Assembly: GCF_029051645.1 (NCBI RefSeq) | Contig: NZ_JAACFS010000037.1 | Coordinates: 1-64,000 of the forward strand | DNA: 64,000 bases | Source of the DNA: Bradyrhizobium sp. CSA112 | GTDB lineage: Bacteria; Pseudomonadota; Alphaproteobacteria; Rhizobiales; Xanthobacteraceae | Direction: 5' to 3' | Shown here: one piece after another, positions 1 to 7,654 of the stretch | Layout of the letters: every line of letters begins with the position of its first letter | Position numbering within the stretch: the first letter of the stretch is position 1 | Translations under genes and position numbers: made by a program | Notes under the pieces: generated by a model | What the model was told of the DNA's origin: nothing | Seen by the model: only the letters and a program-made list of their open reading frames with translations | The model's database searches: none

Positions 1-1
1 C

Positions 2-31
2 CCGCCCCCGGAAACCAACCCGGCCGAGTAG
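2..31 (+). CDS. C-terminal tail of a CDS, probably tatC (truncated by window edge)
   Basis: The first bases read in one open frame as PPPETNPAE followed by TAG at 29-31. A proline-rich acidic tail just upstream of serS fits the C-terminus of the Tat translocase subunit TatC, which precedes serS in Bradyrhizobium-type genomes. Only nine residues are visible, so the identity rests on gene order and not on a domain. Confidence 0.35.
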   Translation, partial: PPPETNPAE

Positions 32-60
32 GGCGCCAGGGCCGCGCAGGCTAATAAGCC

Positions 61-162
61 GTCATTCCCCGCGAAGGCGGGGAATCCAGTACGCCGCGGC
101 CAGGCGGATTTATCTCGAACTGCTCTGGAATACTGGATCACCCGCTTTCGCGGGTGATGACG
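61..162. repeat. Type A dispersed palindromic repeat
   Basis: About 100 bp with an inverted repeat at each end: CCCCGCGAAGGCGGGG on the left and CCCGCTTTCGCGGG on the right, joined by the shared motifs ATCCAGTACGCCGCGGC and TCTGGAATACTGGATCA. Related copies lie at 2966-3099, 5922-6020 and 11534-11634. All are intergenic, as expected of REP/BIME-like elements. The right end overlaps the spurious upstream extension of the serS frame. Confidence 0.85.
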
Positions 163-240
163 GGTGTGGTAACTGGGGCGCGTAAACAATCAACACTAGC
201 CTTGATTGTTTACAGAAATCGACTTCGGGGCCAAATCCTC

Positions 241-1572
241 ATGCACGACATCAAATCGATCCGCGACAATCCCCAGGCGTTCGACGCCGGACTGAAGCGC
301 CGCGGGCTGGCGCCGCTGTCGGCTGCGCTGCTGACGATCGATGAAAAGCGCCGTGCGGCGATCCTGGCGTCCGAGCAGGCGCAGGCGCGGCGCAATGCAG
401 CTTCGAAGGAAATCGGCGAAGCCAAGAAAGCGAAGGATGACGCGCGCGCCAACAGATTGATGGCTGAAGTGGCCGAACTCAAGACTACAATGCCGGAGCT
501 CGAGCTTGCCGCGAAGACCGCGGACGAGGAGCTGGCAAAAGAACTTGCCGCGATTCCAAATCTGCCGCTCGACGACGTGCCCGAAGGCACAGACGAGCAT
601 GGCAATGTGCAGCGCCACGTCTACGGCAAGATCCGCAACTACGCCTTCACGACCAAGCCGCATGACGATCTCGGCGGCGCTCTTGGTTACATGGATTTTG
701 AGGCGGCCGCAAAACTGAGTGGCGCGCGCTTCGTGGTGCTGAAGAAAGGACTTGCGCGGCTGGAGCGCGCAATCGGGCAGTTCATGCTCGATCTCCACAC
801 AAACGAACACGGCTACACCGAGGTCAATCCGCCGCTGTTGGTACGCAACGACGTGATGTTCGGCACGGGTCAATTGCCGAAATTCGAGGACGACCAGTTC
901 TGGGCCATCAAGGGCGAATTGCTTGCGGCTCCCGACGAACGATTGAAGACCGAGCGTCTCGGTCTCATTCCCACCGCCGAAGTCTCGCTGACCAACCTCG
1001 TCCGCGAATCCATCGTCGACGAAAAAGAACTGCCGATGCGCCTCACCGCGCTGACACCGTGCTTCCGCGCCGAAGCCGGCGCAGCGGGGCGCGATACCCG
1101 CGGCATGATCCGGCAGCATCAATTTACAAAGGTCGAACTGGTGTCGATCGCGACGCCCGAGACCAGCCGTGACGAGCATGAGCGCATGCTGTCCTGCGCC
1201 GAGGAAGTATTGCGACGGCTCGACCTGCATTACCGCGTGATGACGCTGTGCTCCGGCGACATGGGCTTTTCCGCGCAAAAGACCTACGACATCGAGGTCT
1301 GGATGCCCGGGCAAGGCGATGGCGGAGCCTATCGTGAAATTTCGAGCTGCTCGGTGTGTGGGGATTTCCAAGCGCGCCGGATGGATGCGCGCTCGCGCGG
1401 GCCGGACGGCAAGCCGCGCTTCGTGCACACGCTGAACGGATCCGGCACGGCGGTCGGCCGCGCGCTGATCGCGGTGATGGAAACTTATCAGCAGGAAGAC
1501 GGCTCCATTGCGGTGCCTGCGGTGCTGCAGCCCTATATGGGCGGGCTCAAAACCATCGAGCGGGACAAATAA
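241..1572 (+). CDS. serS: Serine--tRNA ligase
   Basis: Class II aminoacyl-tRNA synthetase that charges tRNA-Ser (and tRNA-Sec where present) in the cytoplasm. The 443-residue product has the family's normal length. An N-terminal charged helical arm (about residues 1-110, Ala/Lys/Glu-rich coiled coil that grips the tRNA long arm) is followed by the catalytic core, with motif 2 CFRAEAGAAGRDTRG near residue 275 and motif 3 GSGTAVGRALIAVMET near residue 400. The frame stays open upstream to 154, but that stretch encodes non-conserved sequence and overlaps a palindromic repeat. MHDIKSIRDNPQAF is the family's usual N-terminus, so ATG 241 is chosen. It sits at the head of a serS-hypothetical-surE string on the same strand. 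Confidence 0.97.
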   Translation: MHDIKSIRDNPQAFDAGLKRRGLAPLSAALLTIDEKRRAAILASEQAQARRNAASKEIGEAKKAKDDARANRLMAEVAELKTTMPELELAAKTADEELAKELAAIPNLPLDDVPEGTDEHGNVQRHVYGKIRNYAFTTKPHDDLGGALGYMDFEAAAKLSGARFVVLKKGLARLERAIGQFMLDLHTNEHGYTEVNPPLLVRNDVMFGTGQLPKFEDDQFWAIKGELLAAPDERLKTERLGLIPTAEVSLTNLVRESIVDEKELPMRLTALTPCFRAEAGAAGRDTRGMIRQHQFTKVELVSIATPETSRDEHERMLSCAEEVLRRLDLHYRVMTLCSGDMGFSAQKTYDIEVWMPGQGDGGAYREISSCSVCGDFQARRMDARSRGPDGKPRFVHTLNGSGTAVGRALIAVMETYQQEDGSIAVPAVLQPYMGGLKTIERDK

Positions 1573-1584
1573 CGCAAAGCGAAA

Positions 1585-2088
1585 ATGGCATTGCATCGCG
1601 ACATCTTTTGGATCGGGAGGCAATGGGCTGTCACCGGCCACGGCATGCAATTGATCGATCAGAGGCTGATGGGCGCCTTCGATATCGAAGTGGCGCGCCT
1701 GTGGGACGACGATCTGATCGAGCGCATGCATGCCAAGGAGTGGCTCAACGCCGCGGATTTCGACAAAGGATTGGCGTTTGCGCGAACGCGGCATAAGCAG
1801 CAGCCGGCGGGATCGGCGCCGGTAGCTGCGCCGACGCCGGCGATTGAGTCCATCGCGCTGCCTCCGCTGGTTGCGAAGCCGGAACTGCCAAAGCTCGAGA
1901 TGCCGAAGGTCGATCGGCCTGCTGTCGTGGTGCCTTCGCCCGCAGCGGTAGGGACGCCGCAAGGGCCTGACAGCCCGCCGCCCGTTGCCATGGAGCAGCC
2001 AAAGCAAAAATCGCCGGATCTTCAGATGAAAATCGACGGCGGCGCCAAATTCGCGCGTCCCTGGCGCATCTGGATGAAGAAAACATGA
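1585..2088 (+). CDS. Conserved hypothetical protein between serS and surE
   Basis: A 167-residue protein starting 12 bp after the serS stop, probably co-transcribed. The first 65 residues look structured (MALHRDIFWIGRQWAVTGHG, then a segment with MGAFDIEVARLW and IERMHAKEWLN). The remainder is a Pro/Ala/Lys-rich low-complexity region ending in a short conserved-looking KFARPWRIWMKK. There is no signal peptide, membrane segment or catalytic motif. I do not recognise a named family. The position in the serS-surE string suggests a Bradyrhizobium-group housekeeping accessory, but no function can be assigned. Confidence 0.75.
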   Translation: MALHRDIFWIGRQWAVTGHGMQLIDQRLMGAFDIEVARLWDDDLIERMHAKEWLNAADFDKGLAFARTRHKQQPAGSAPVAAPTPAIESIALPPLVAKPELPKLEMPKVDRPAVVVPSPAAVGTPQGPDSPPPVAMEQPKQKSPDLQMKIDGGAKFARPWRIWMKKT

Positions 2089-2182
2089 GGAAATGGGCCG
2101 GTTTGCCTCGGCGGCGATAGCCGGATAAGACGACGGCCCAAAGGCGAAAGCCGGCCACACCTCGAAAAAGGCGTTTTGACGG

Positions 2183-2950
2183 ATGCGAATTCTCTGCACC
2201 AACGACGACGGCATCCATGCGCCGGGTCTGAAGATTGTCGAGGAGATCGCCCGCGCGCTGTCCGACGATGTCTGGATCGTGGCGCCGGAGCTCGATCAGT
2301 CCGGCGTTTCGCATTCGTTGTCGCTGAACGATCCGCTGCGACTGCGCGAAGTCGGTCCGCGCCACTTCGCGGTGCGGGGCACGCCGACCGATTGCGTGAT
2401 CATGGGCTCGCGCCACATCCTCGGCGAGAAGATGCCCGATCTCGTGCTGTCCGGCGTCAACAAGGGCCGCAACGTCGCCGAGGACGTCGTTTATTCCGGC
2501 ACCATCGCGGGCGCCCTTGAAGGCACGATTCTGGGAATTCCGTCGTTTGCACTGAGCCAGGAATTTTCCATCGAGACCCGTCACGCGCCGCTGTGGGACA
2601 CCGCATTGAAATTCGGTCCGGACATCCTGCGCAAGGTAATCGACGCCGGCGTGCCGAAGAACACCGTGATCAACGTCAACTTCCCCGCCTGCACGCCCGA
2701 TCAGGTCAAGGGCGTCCGTGTGACGCGGCAGGGCAAGCGCAACCTCGGCTTCCTGAAAGTCGACAAGCGCCACGACGGCCGCGGCAACCCGTATTTCTGG
2801 ATCGGTTTTGAGCGCGCCGCGACGATGGATACGCCGGCCGAAGGCACCGATCTGGCGGCGCTTGCGGCGCGCTACGTATCGGTCACGCCGCTGCGGCTCG
2901 ATCGTACCGATGAAGCGTTCTCGGAAGAGCTGACGACGACGTTGAAGTAG
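2183..2950 (+). CDS. surE: 5'/3'-nucleotidase SurE
   Basis: Metal-dependent survival protein that dephosphorylates nucleoside monophosphates and is linked to stationary-phase survival. Its 255 residues match the family. The diagnostic N-terminal metal site is MRILCTNDDGIHAPG (Asp8/Asp9), followed by the second conserved block LSGVNKGRNVAEDVVYSGT near residues 89-107 and the late HDGRGNPYFWIG segment. The next conserved genes on this strand are pcm and nlpD, the classical surE-pcm-nlpD order, although a receiver-domain gene on the opposite strand interrupts it here. A type A repeat follows the stop. Confidence 0.96.
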   Translation: MRILCTNDDGIHAPGLKIVEEIARALSDDVWIVAPELDQSGVSHSLSLNDPLRLREVGPRHFAVRGTPTDCVIMGSRHILGEKMPDLVLSGVNKGRNVAEDVVYSGTIAGALEGTILGIPSFALSQEFSIETRHAPLWDTALKFGPDILRKVIDAGVPKNTVINVNFPACTPDQVKGVRVTRQGKRNLGFLKVDKRHDGRGNPYFWIGFERAATMDTPAEGTDLAALAARYVSVTPLRLDRTDEAFSEELTTTLK

Positions 2951-2965
2951 GCCCCGGCCGAACTC

Positions 2966-3099
2966 GTCATACCCGCGAAGGCGGGTATCCAGTACACCGC
3001 GGCTTCTCGGTTCAATCGCAGGTCTCTGGAATACTGGATCATCCGCCGGAGCCCGTCATCGGGCGGCCGTTCGGCCGACCCGTTGGCGGATGATGACGG
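2966..3099. repeat. Type A repeat with a nested palindromic insertion
   Basis: Same left arm (CCCGCGAAGGCGGG) and central motif TCTGGAATACTGGATCA as the other type A copies. The right arm is split: CATCCGCC, then about 40 bp containing GGGCGGCCGTTCGGCCGACCC, then GGCGGATGATGACGG. The extra block is itself palindromic around GGCCGTTCGGCC, so this copy is about 35 bp longer than its relatives. Confidence 0.8.
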
Positions 3100-3120
3100 C
3101 TGGGTGTGCGGATTGACGAC

Positions 3121-3498
3121 CTAAACCGGCGCGCTCTTCATCGTGGAGGTGATCATCTGGGCCAGCGTTTCCAGTTGGAACGGCTTCTGTAGCGCGGGGC
3201 GGTCGCGATATTCCTGGGGCAGGCCGGAGGAGCCGTAACCGGTCGCAAAAATGAACGGACGGTTGCGCGCCGTGATCAACTCGGCCACGGGCGTGATCAC
3301 CTTGCCGTTGACGTTGACGTCTAGAATGGCGAGATCGAACTCGGTCGATTGCACCAGCTTGACCGCTTCGCCGATTTCGCCGGCCTCGGCAGCTACGCTG
3401 TGGCCCAGCTCTTCCAGCATGTCAGCGACCATCATCCGGATCATGACCTCGTCTTCAACGAGGAAAACAGAACAGCCCGCCGGCCGTGTCGCCATCAT
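3121..3498 (-). CDS. Single-domain response regulator (CheY-like receiver)
   Basis: About 125 residues comprising only a receiver domain: acidic pocket VFLVEDEVMI, phosphoacceptor Asp in FDLAILDVNVNGK, the Thr-type switch in FIFATGYGSS, and the conserved Lys in LQKPFQLETLA. There is no output domain, so it must act through protein-protein interaction or phosphotransfer. Start 3498 is chosen because the longer frame adds a non-conserved segment and a purine-rich ribosome site (AAGGGCAAGGA) precedes this ATG. It lies alone on the minus strand between surE and pcm with no cognate kinase nearby. The partner is unknown. Confidence 0.88.
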   Translation of the reverse strand: MMATRPAGCSVFLVEDEVMIRMMVADMLEELGHSVAAEAGEIGEAVKLVQSTEFDLAILDVNVNGKVITPVAELITARNRPFIFATGYGSSGLPQEYRDRPALQKPFQLETLAQMITSTMKSAPV

Positions 3499-3754
3499 GG
3501 GGAATCCTTGCCCTTCCAATGCTTTGAGGTTCGCAAAAAACACCCCTCGGCGCAACGTCGAGATGAACCGGCACGCTATAAGGCTAAGAACTTCCCGGCG
3601 AAGGATTTGCCGTGCCCTAACGCGGGGTCACGACCGCAGTTCCGGGAGTAGGAACCAAAATCTTGAGGAAATTCTTCCTTAAGTGCGCATGGGCTATTAC
3701 ATCTCGGCGAGGCCGAAGCATTGGATCGGCGGCAGAGTCCCCCACGAGACCGCA

Positions 3755-4399
3755 ATGTCGCAAGAACCGCCCGAGAAGATGATGTTTCAGCTCAGCCTGC
3801 GGCGGCGGGGGATCAGCAACCAGGCTGTGCTGCGCGCCATGGAAGAGGTGCCGCGCGAAGTCTTCGTGGCGGCTGGCGATCGCGAACATGCCTACCGCGA
3901 CAGCGCGCTCGGCATCGCCTGCGGGCAGACCATCAGCCAGCCCTTCGTGGTGGCCTACATGACCGAGCAGTTGCAGCCGCAGAAGCACCACAAGGTGCTC
4001 GAGATCGGTACCGGCTCCGGCTATCAGGCCGCGGTGCTGTCGCGGCTTTGCGCCCATGTCCTGACCATCGAGCGCTACCGGACGCTGGCGGACACGGCTC
4101 GCGCCCGGCTCGAAAAGCTCGGCTATTACAATGTCGAGGTGATGTTCGGCGACGGCTTCGACATCCCCCCGGGCGCCGGCGATTTCGACCGCATCATCGT
4201 CACGGCCGCGATGGAGCAAATCCCGGACAGTCTGCTGCAGCGGCTCGAGCCCCGCGGCATCCTGATCGCGCCGGTCGGCCCGCATCATGGCACCCAGACC
4301 CTGGTCCGGGTCACCAGGACCGAGAGCGGTTTTGAGCGCAAGGAGCTGGTCGATGTCCGCTTCGTCCCGGCCCTGCGGGGAATTGCGCGCGAACTGTAG
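3755..4399 (+). CDS. pcm: Protein-L-isoaspartate O-methyltransferase
   Basis: Repairs spontaneously damaged proteins by methylating L-isoaspartyl residues with S-adenosylmethionine. The 214 residues are the usual family length. The SAM-binding motif VLEIGTGSGYQAAVL is near residues 80-94, preceded by the family signature GQTISQPFVVAYMTEQL. The post-motif block YYNVEVMFGDG and the acidic DFDRIIVTAA also fit. The frame is open from 3683, but homologues begin at MSQEPPEKMMFQLSLRRRG, so ATG 3755 is preferred. It is followed at 110 bp by nlpD. Confidence 0.95.
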   Translation: MSQEPPEKMMFQLSLRRRGISNQAVLRAMEEVPREVFVAAGDREHAYRDSALGIACGQTISQPFVVAYMTEQLQPQKHHKVLEIGTGSGYQAAVLSRLCAHVLTIERYRTLADTARARLEKLGYYNVEVMFGDGFDIPPGAGDFDRIIVTAAMEQIPDSLLQRLEPRGILIAPVGPHHGTQTLVRVTRTESGFERKELVDVRFVPALRGIAREL

Positions 4400-4508
4400 A
4401 ATCCCGGATTGGCGGTTCCCGCCAACATCTTATTCCAAGGGTTAAGCGGTTATTTACTCGGGACGTGTTTACTCAAAACAGTATTTTGTTGCGTACGAGT
4501 GAGTAACC

Positions 4509-5882
4509 ATGTCCCGTGTCGCCGAGTTGCTTCGCTCGCGTCGGGTGCCGCAGGTGGCGGTGCTGGCGCTGATGTCGGTTGGCTTTGCCGGCTGCAGCGC
4601 CGATATGCAGACGCGCTTTTCCGATAGCTCCTTCTCCAATCCCTTTGCCTCCCAGCCCGAAGCGACCGGTTCGGTACGCACCCCCGCCGTCGACCGCCGC
4701 GAGCCGCCGCAATACGCCCGGCCGCAGGCGTCGGGTCCGCAATACCAGTCCGAGGCCTTGCCGCCGCCCGCCGTCACTGCACCGCACGCTTATCCGGCCA
4801 GCTCGGGCGGCGTGTCAGGAGGAGGGCGCGGGATTTCGTCCTATGCGCCGCCGTCCCGTCCGCCCATCGAGACCACCGCGACGGTACCGCCGCGCTCGGT
4901 CGCGGCCGCGCGCCCGGCTGCGCAGGGCGGCACCACAATCATCGTCGGCACCAGCGACACGCTCGACATTCTGGCCAAGCGCTACAACGTTTCAGCGGCC
5001 GCGATCCTGCAGGCCAATGGCTACAAGGGCCCGCGCACGCTGTCGCCCGGTCAGCAACTGATCATTCCGCGGCAAACAACAACGGCTGCGCCCGCGCCGG
5101 CGCTTGCGCCCCCGGCCAGCAAGCCGGTTGCCGCCGCGGCACCAGCGCCGAGCGTCCATGTCGTTAATCGCGGCGATACGCTGATGAGCATCGCGCGCCG
5201 CAACCATGTGCCGGTTGCCGAGCTCGCCAAGGCCAACAATCTCGATCAGACCGCAAAGCTCAGCCTTGGCATGAAGCTCACTGTGCCCGGTTCGAAATCC
5301 GCGGCCGCTGCTCCGGCGGCGCAGCCCGTCGCCGCAGCACCCGCCCAGCCGGTCGCCCCGGCTGCCGCGCCGGCCACCAAGATGGCCGCAGCCGGCGGTC
5401 CGCCGCAGAGCGCGCGGCTGGCTTCCGCCACCACGAATGTCACGGAAGAAAAGCCCGTCATCGAGCAAGCTTCCATCAAGCCCGGTGAAGCGACCGGCGC
5501 GCTGCCGACCTTCCGCTGGCCGGTGCGCGGCAAGGTGATCACGAGCTACGGCGCCAAGACCAACGGCAAATCGAATGACGGCATCAACCTGGCAGTGCCG
5601 GAAGGCACGCCGGTGAAGGCGGCGGAAGACGGCGTGGTCGCCTATTCCGGTAACGAGCTGAAGGGTTACGGCAATCTGGTTCTGGTGCGGCACTCCAACG
5701 GTTACGTCACCGCATATGCCCATGCGAGTGAACTGCTGGTGAAGCGCGGCGATACGATCAAGCGTGGCCAGATCATTGCCAAATCGGGTCAATCGGGCGA
5801 GGTGGGGTCGCCGCAGCTCCACTTCGAGATCCGCAAGGGATCATCGCCGGTTGACCCGCTTCAATTCCTGAACGGGGCGTGA
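4509..5882 (+). CDS. nlpD: NlpD-like LysM/LytM lipoprotein, probable amidase activator
   Basis: Envelope lipoprotein of 457 residues. The signal sequence ends in the lipobox VGFAGC with lipidated Cys29. A Pro/Ala-rich linker leads to LysM 1 (about residues 142-190), LysM 2 (about 216-262) and a C-terminal LytM/M23 domain (about 336-455). The zinc site is degenerate: the first His and the Asp of active M23 enzymes are replaced in KSNDGINLAVPEG, although YAHASELL and LHFEIRKG remain. This matches E. coli NlpD, which does not cut peptidoglycan but activates an amidase. Inferred role: septal or envelope remodelling with an AmiC-type amidase encoded elsewhere. It follows pcm as in many proteobacteria. 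Confidence 0.9.
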   Translation: MSRVAELLRSRRVPQVAVLALMSVGFAGCSADMQTRFSDSSFSNPFASQPEATGSVRTPAVDRREPPQYARPQASGPQYQSEALPPPAVTAPHAYPASSGGVSGGGRGISSYAPPSRPPIETTATVPPRSVAAARPAAQGGTTIIVGTSDTLDILAKRYNVSAAAILQANGYKGPRTLSPGQQLIIPRQTTTAAPAPALAPPASKPVAAAAPAPSVHVVNRGDTLMSIARRNHVPVAELAKANNLDQTAKLSLGMKLTVPGSKSAAAAPAAQPVAAAPAQPVAPAAAPATKMAAAGGPPQSARLASATTNVTEEKPVIEQASIKPGEATGALPTFRWPVRGKVITSYGAKTNGKSNDGINLAVPEGTPVKAAEDGVVAYSGNELKGYGNLVLVRHSNGYVTAYAHASELLVKRGDTIKRGQIIAKSGQSGEVGSPQLHFEIRKGSSPVDPLQFLNGA

Positions 5883-5921
5883 TCGGCTAGCTGCCAACGG
5901 CGCCGCCCCACCCACAACCGT

Positions 5922-6020
5922 CGTCGCCCGGCTTGACCGGGCGATCAAGTATTCCAGAGCAGTTGCGATTGAGCCGAGAAGCCGCGGCGTACTGGATTCC
6001 CCGCCTTCGCGGGGAATGAC
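5922..6020. repeat. Type A dispersed repeat, inverted orientation
   Basis: Reverse-oriented relative of the copy at 61-162. It contains AGTATTCCAGAGCAGTTGCG, then CCGCGGCGTACTGGATTCCCC and the terminal palindrome CCCCGCCTTCGCGGGG. Its outer left arm GCCCGGCTTGACCGGGC has diverged in sequence but keeps the palindrome. It fills the gap between the convergent nlpD and DUF815 genes. Confidence 0.8.
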
Positions 6021-6059
6021 AGTTCGGGGTTGTCGCGGGATGTCTGCTCGCGGACCAGC

Positions 6060-7043
6060 CTATTTCCCCGCCAGCCGCACGCCCAGCCGTCCTGCCAGTT
6101 CCTGCGTGAACTGCCAGGCGACGCGGCCCGACCGGGAGCCGCGTGTGGTCGACCATTCCAGCGCTTCGCGTTCCAGATCTTCGTCTGACATCTTGATGCC
6201 GAAATGGCCGCAATAGCCGCGCACCATGGCGAGGTACTCGTCCTGGCTGCAGCGGTGAAAGCCGAGCCACAGACCAAAACGGTCCGACAGCGACACCTTC
6301 TCCTCGACCGCTTCGCCCGGGTTGATCGCGGTCGAGCGTTCGTTCTCGATCATCTCGCGCGCCAGCAGGTGCCGCCGGTTGGAGGTGGCATAGAGAATGA
6401 CGTTGTCTGGACGTCCCTCGATACCGCCTTCCAGCACTGCCTTCAGCGATTTGTAGGAGGCGTCGTTGCCGTCGAAGGAGAGGTCGTCGCAGAACACGAT
6501 GAAGCGGAAATCGGAGCTCCGCAGCAGGTCCATCAGGCCGGGCAGGCTCTCGATGTCCTCGCGGTGAATCTCGATCAGCTTGAGCCGGTCGGAAGGCTTG
6601 CGGTCGATGTTGATATTGGCATGCGTCGCCTTCACCAGTGAGGACTTGCCCATGCCTCGCGCACCCCAGAGCAGCGCGTTATTGGCCGGCAGGCCGTCGG
6701 CAAAGCGCTCGGTGTTTTCGATCAGGATGTCGCGCATCCGGTCGATGCCCTTGAGCAGGCCGAGATCGACGCGGCTGACGCGCGGCACCGGCGAAAGGCG
6801 TCCGTCCGGATGCCAGACAAAGGCGTCGGCGGAGCCGAATGACTTGGGGTTTCCCGCCGCCGGAGAGGCCGCGGAAAGGTGGCCGGCGATGGCTTCCAGC
6901 GCCGTGGCGATCCGCTCGGCGGCGGCGTCGTTAAGCGTGTTTGGCGGACGTTTTGTCGCGGTTTTCGCTTGGCCTCGCGAAGCTGCCCTGGGGGTGGCGC
7001 GCGGCGCTGTTTGAGTCGCTTTTTTCTTGGGTTTTTTCGACAT
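6060..7043 (-). CDS. DUF815 family AAA-type ATPase
   Basis: A 327-residue P-loop ATPase of the DUF815 family, widespread in Alphaproteobacteria and of unknown cellular role. A basic Lys/Thr/Ala N-terminal tail (1-35) precedes the ATPase. Walker A is GARGMGKSSLVKA (127-139) and the Walker B-like segment is FRFIVFCDDLSFD (179-191); a later conserved YATSNRRHLLARE looks like sensor 1. A good Shine-Dalgarno (AAGGAA) precedes the ATG. It is convergent with nlpD and divergent from yajC, so it is probably monocistronic. No partner gene is adjacent and no substrate can be inferred. Confidence 0.88.
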   Translation of the reverse strand: MSKKPKKKATQTAPRATPRAASRGQAKTATKRPPNTLNDAAAERIATALEAIAGHLSAASPAAGNPKSFGSADAFVWHPDGRLSPVPRVSRVDLGLLKGIDRMRDILIENTERFADGLPANNALLWGARGMGKSSLVKATHANINIDRKPSDRLKLIEIHREDIESLPGLMDLLRSSDFRFIVFCDDLSFDGNDASYKSLKAVLEGGIEGRPDNVILYATSNRRHLLAREMIENERSTAINPGEAVEEKVSLSDRFGLWLGFHRCSQDEYLAMVRGYCGHFGIKMSDEDLEREALEWSTTRGSRSGRVAWQFTQELAGRLGVRLAGK

Positions 7044-7236
7044 TTCCGGAGTTCCTTACCGCGCAGCCTTAACGGGCCTTGGAAGGTCTCGCAAGCGGCC
7101 TAAATGAGAGGGCGGCCAGCGTTGCAATTGGGCCCGCCGCCGCTATAGTCCGCGCGAATTTGCCCGGACCGGCGATTTGCTCAAGGCGCTAAGCCCAGGC
7201 ATGGCCGGTTCTTTTCCGTCTCACGAGGATTGTTCG

Positions 7237-7599
7237 ATGCTGATTACTCCTGCGTACGCCCAGGCTGCAGCCGGTGGCGATGCCAACAGCATGTTGATGT
7301 CGCTGCTGCCGTTCGCGCTGATCTTCGTGATCATGTATTTCCTGATTCTGCGGCCGCAGCAGAAGAAGGTGAAGGATCACCAGGAGCTGGTCAAAAACAT
7401 CCGCCGCGGTGACACCGTGGTGACCTCGGGCGGCCTGGTCGGCAAGGTAACCAAGGTGGTGGACGACGACCAGATCGAGTTCGAGATTTCGGACGGTGTC
7501 CGAGTGCGGCAGATGCGGCAGATGATTTCAGGCGTCCGCGCCAAGGGCGAGCCCGCCAAGGAAAAGAGTGAGGCCAAGGACGAGACGTCCGCGAGCTGA
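7237..7599 (+). CDS. yajC: Preprotein translocase subunit YajC
   Basis: Small inner-membrane accessory subunit of the SecDF-YajC complex. From ATG 7237 the product is 120 residues. The short periplasmic N-terminus MLITPAYAQ is followed by one transmembrane helix (LLPFALIFVIMYFLILRP) and then the conserved cytoplasmic QQKKVKDHQELVKNIRRGD and VVTSGGLVGKV. The longer frame from 7177 is rejected because this ATG has a GAGGA ribosome site and matches the family start. It heads the yajC-secD-secF cluster, with secD 55 bp downstream across a GC-rich hairpin. Confidence 0.95.
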   Translation: MLITPAYAQAAAGGDANSMLMSLLPFALIFVIMYFLILRPQQKKVKDHQELVKNIRRGDTVVTSGGLVGKVTKVVDDDQIEFEISDGVRVRQMRQMISGVRAKGEPAKEKSEAKDETSAS

Positions 7600-7606
7600 G
7601 TTTTCC

Positions 7607-7625
7607 GCGCCGCTTCCCGCGGCGC
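7607..7625 (+). terminator. Intercistronic GC hairpin between yajC and secD
   Basis: Perfect 7-bp stem GCGCCGC / GCGGCGC with loop TTCCC directly after the yajC stop. No U-tract follows (ACTTTCC), so full termination is unlikely. It could stabilise the short yajC mRNA 3' end or set the yajC:secDF ratio. Confidence 0.4.
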
Positions 7626-7654
7626 ACTTTCCTGGATTCTGACGGGTCTACTCG

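Noticed and set aside
154..240. N-terminal extension of serS
   Set aside because: Overlaps a dispersed repeat and is not conserved. The family's first residues begin at ATG 241.
196..2214. 672-residue minus-strand frame across serS and surE
   Set aside because: It is an antisense shadow: composition is Arg/His/Ala-rich, no domain is recognisable, and it fully overlaps strongly conserved serS and the following gene on the other strand.
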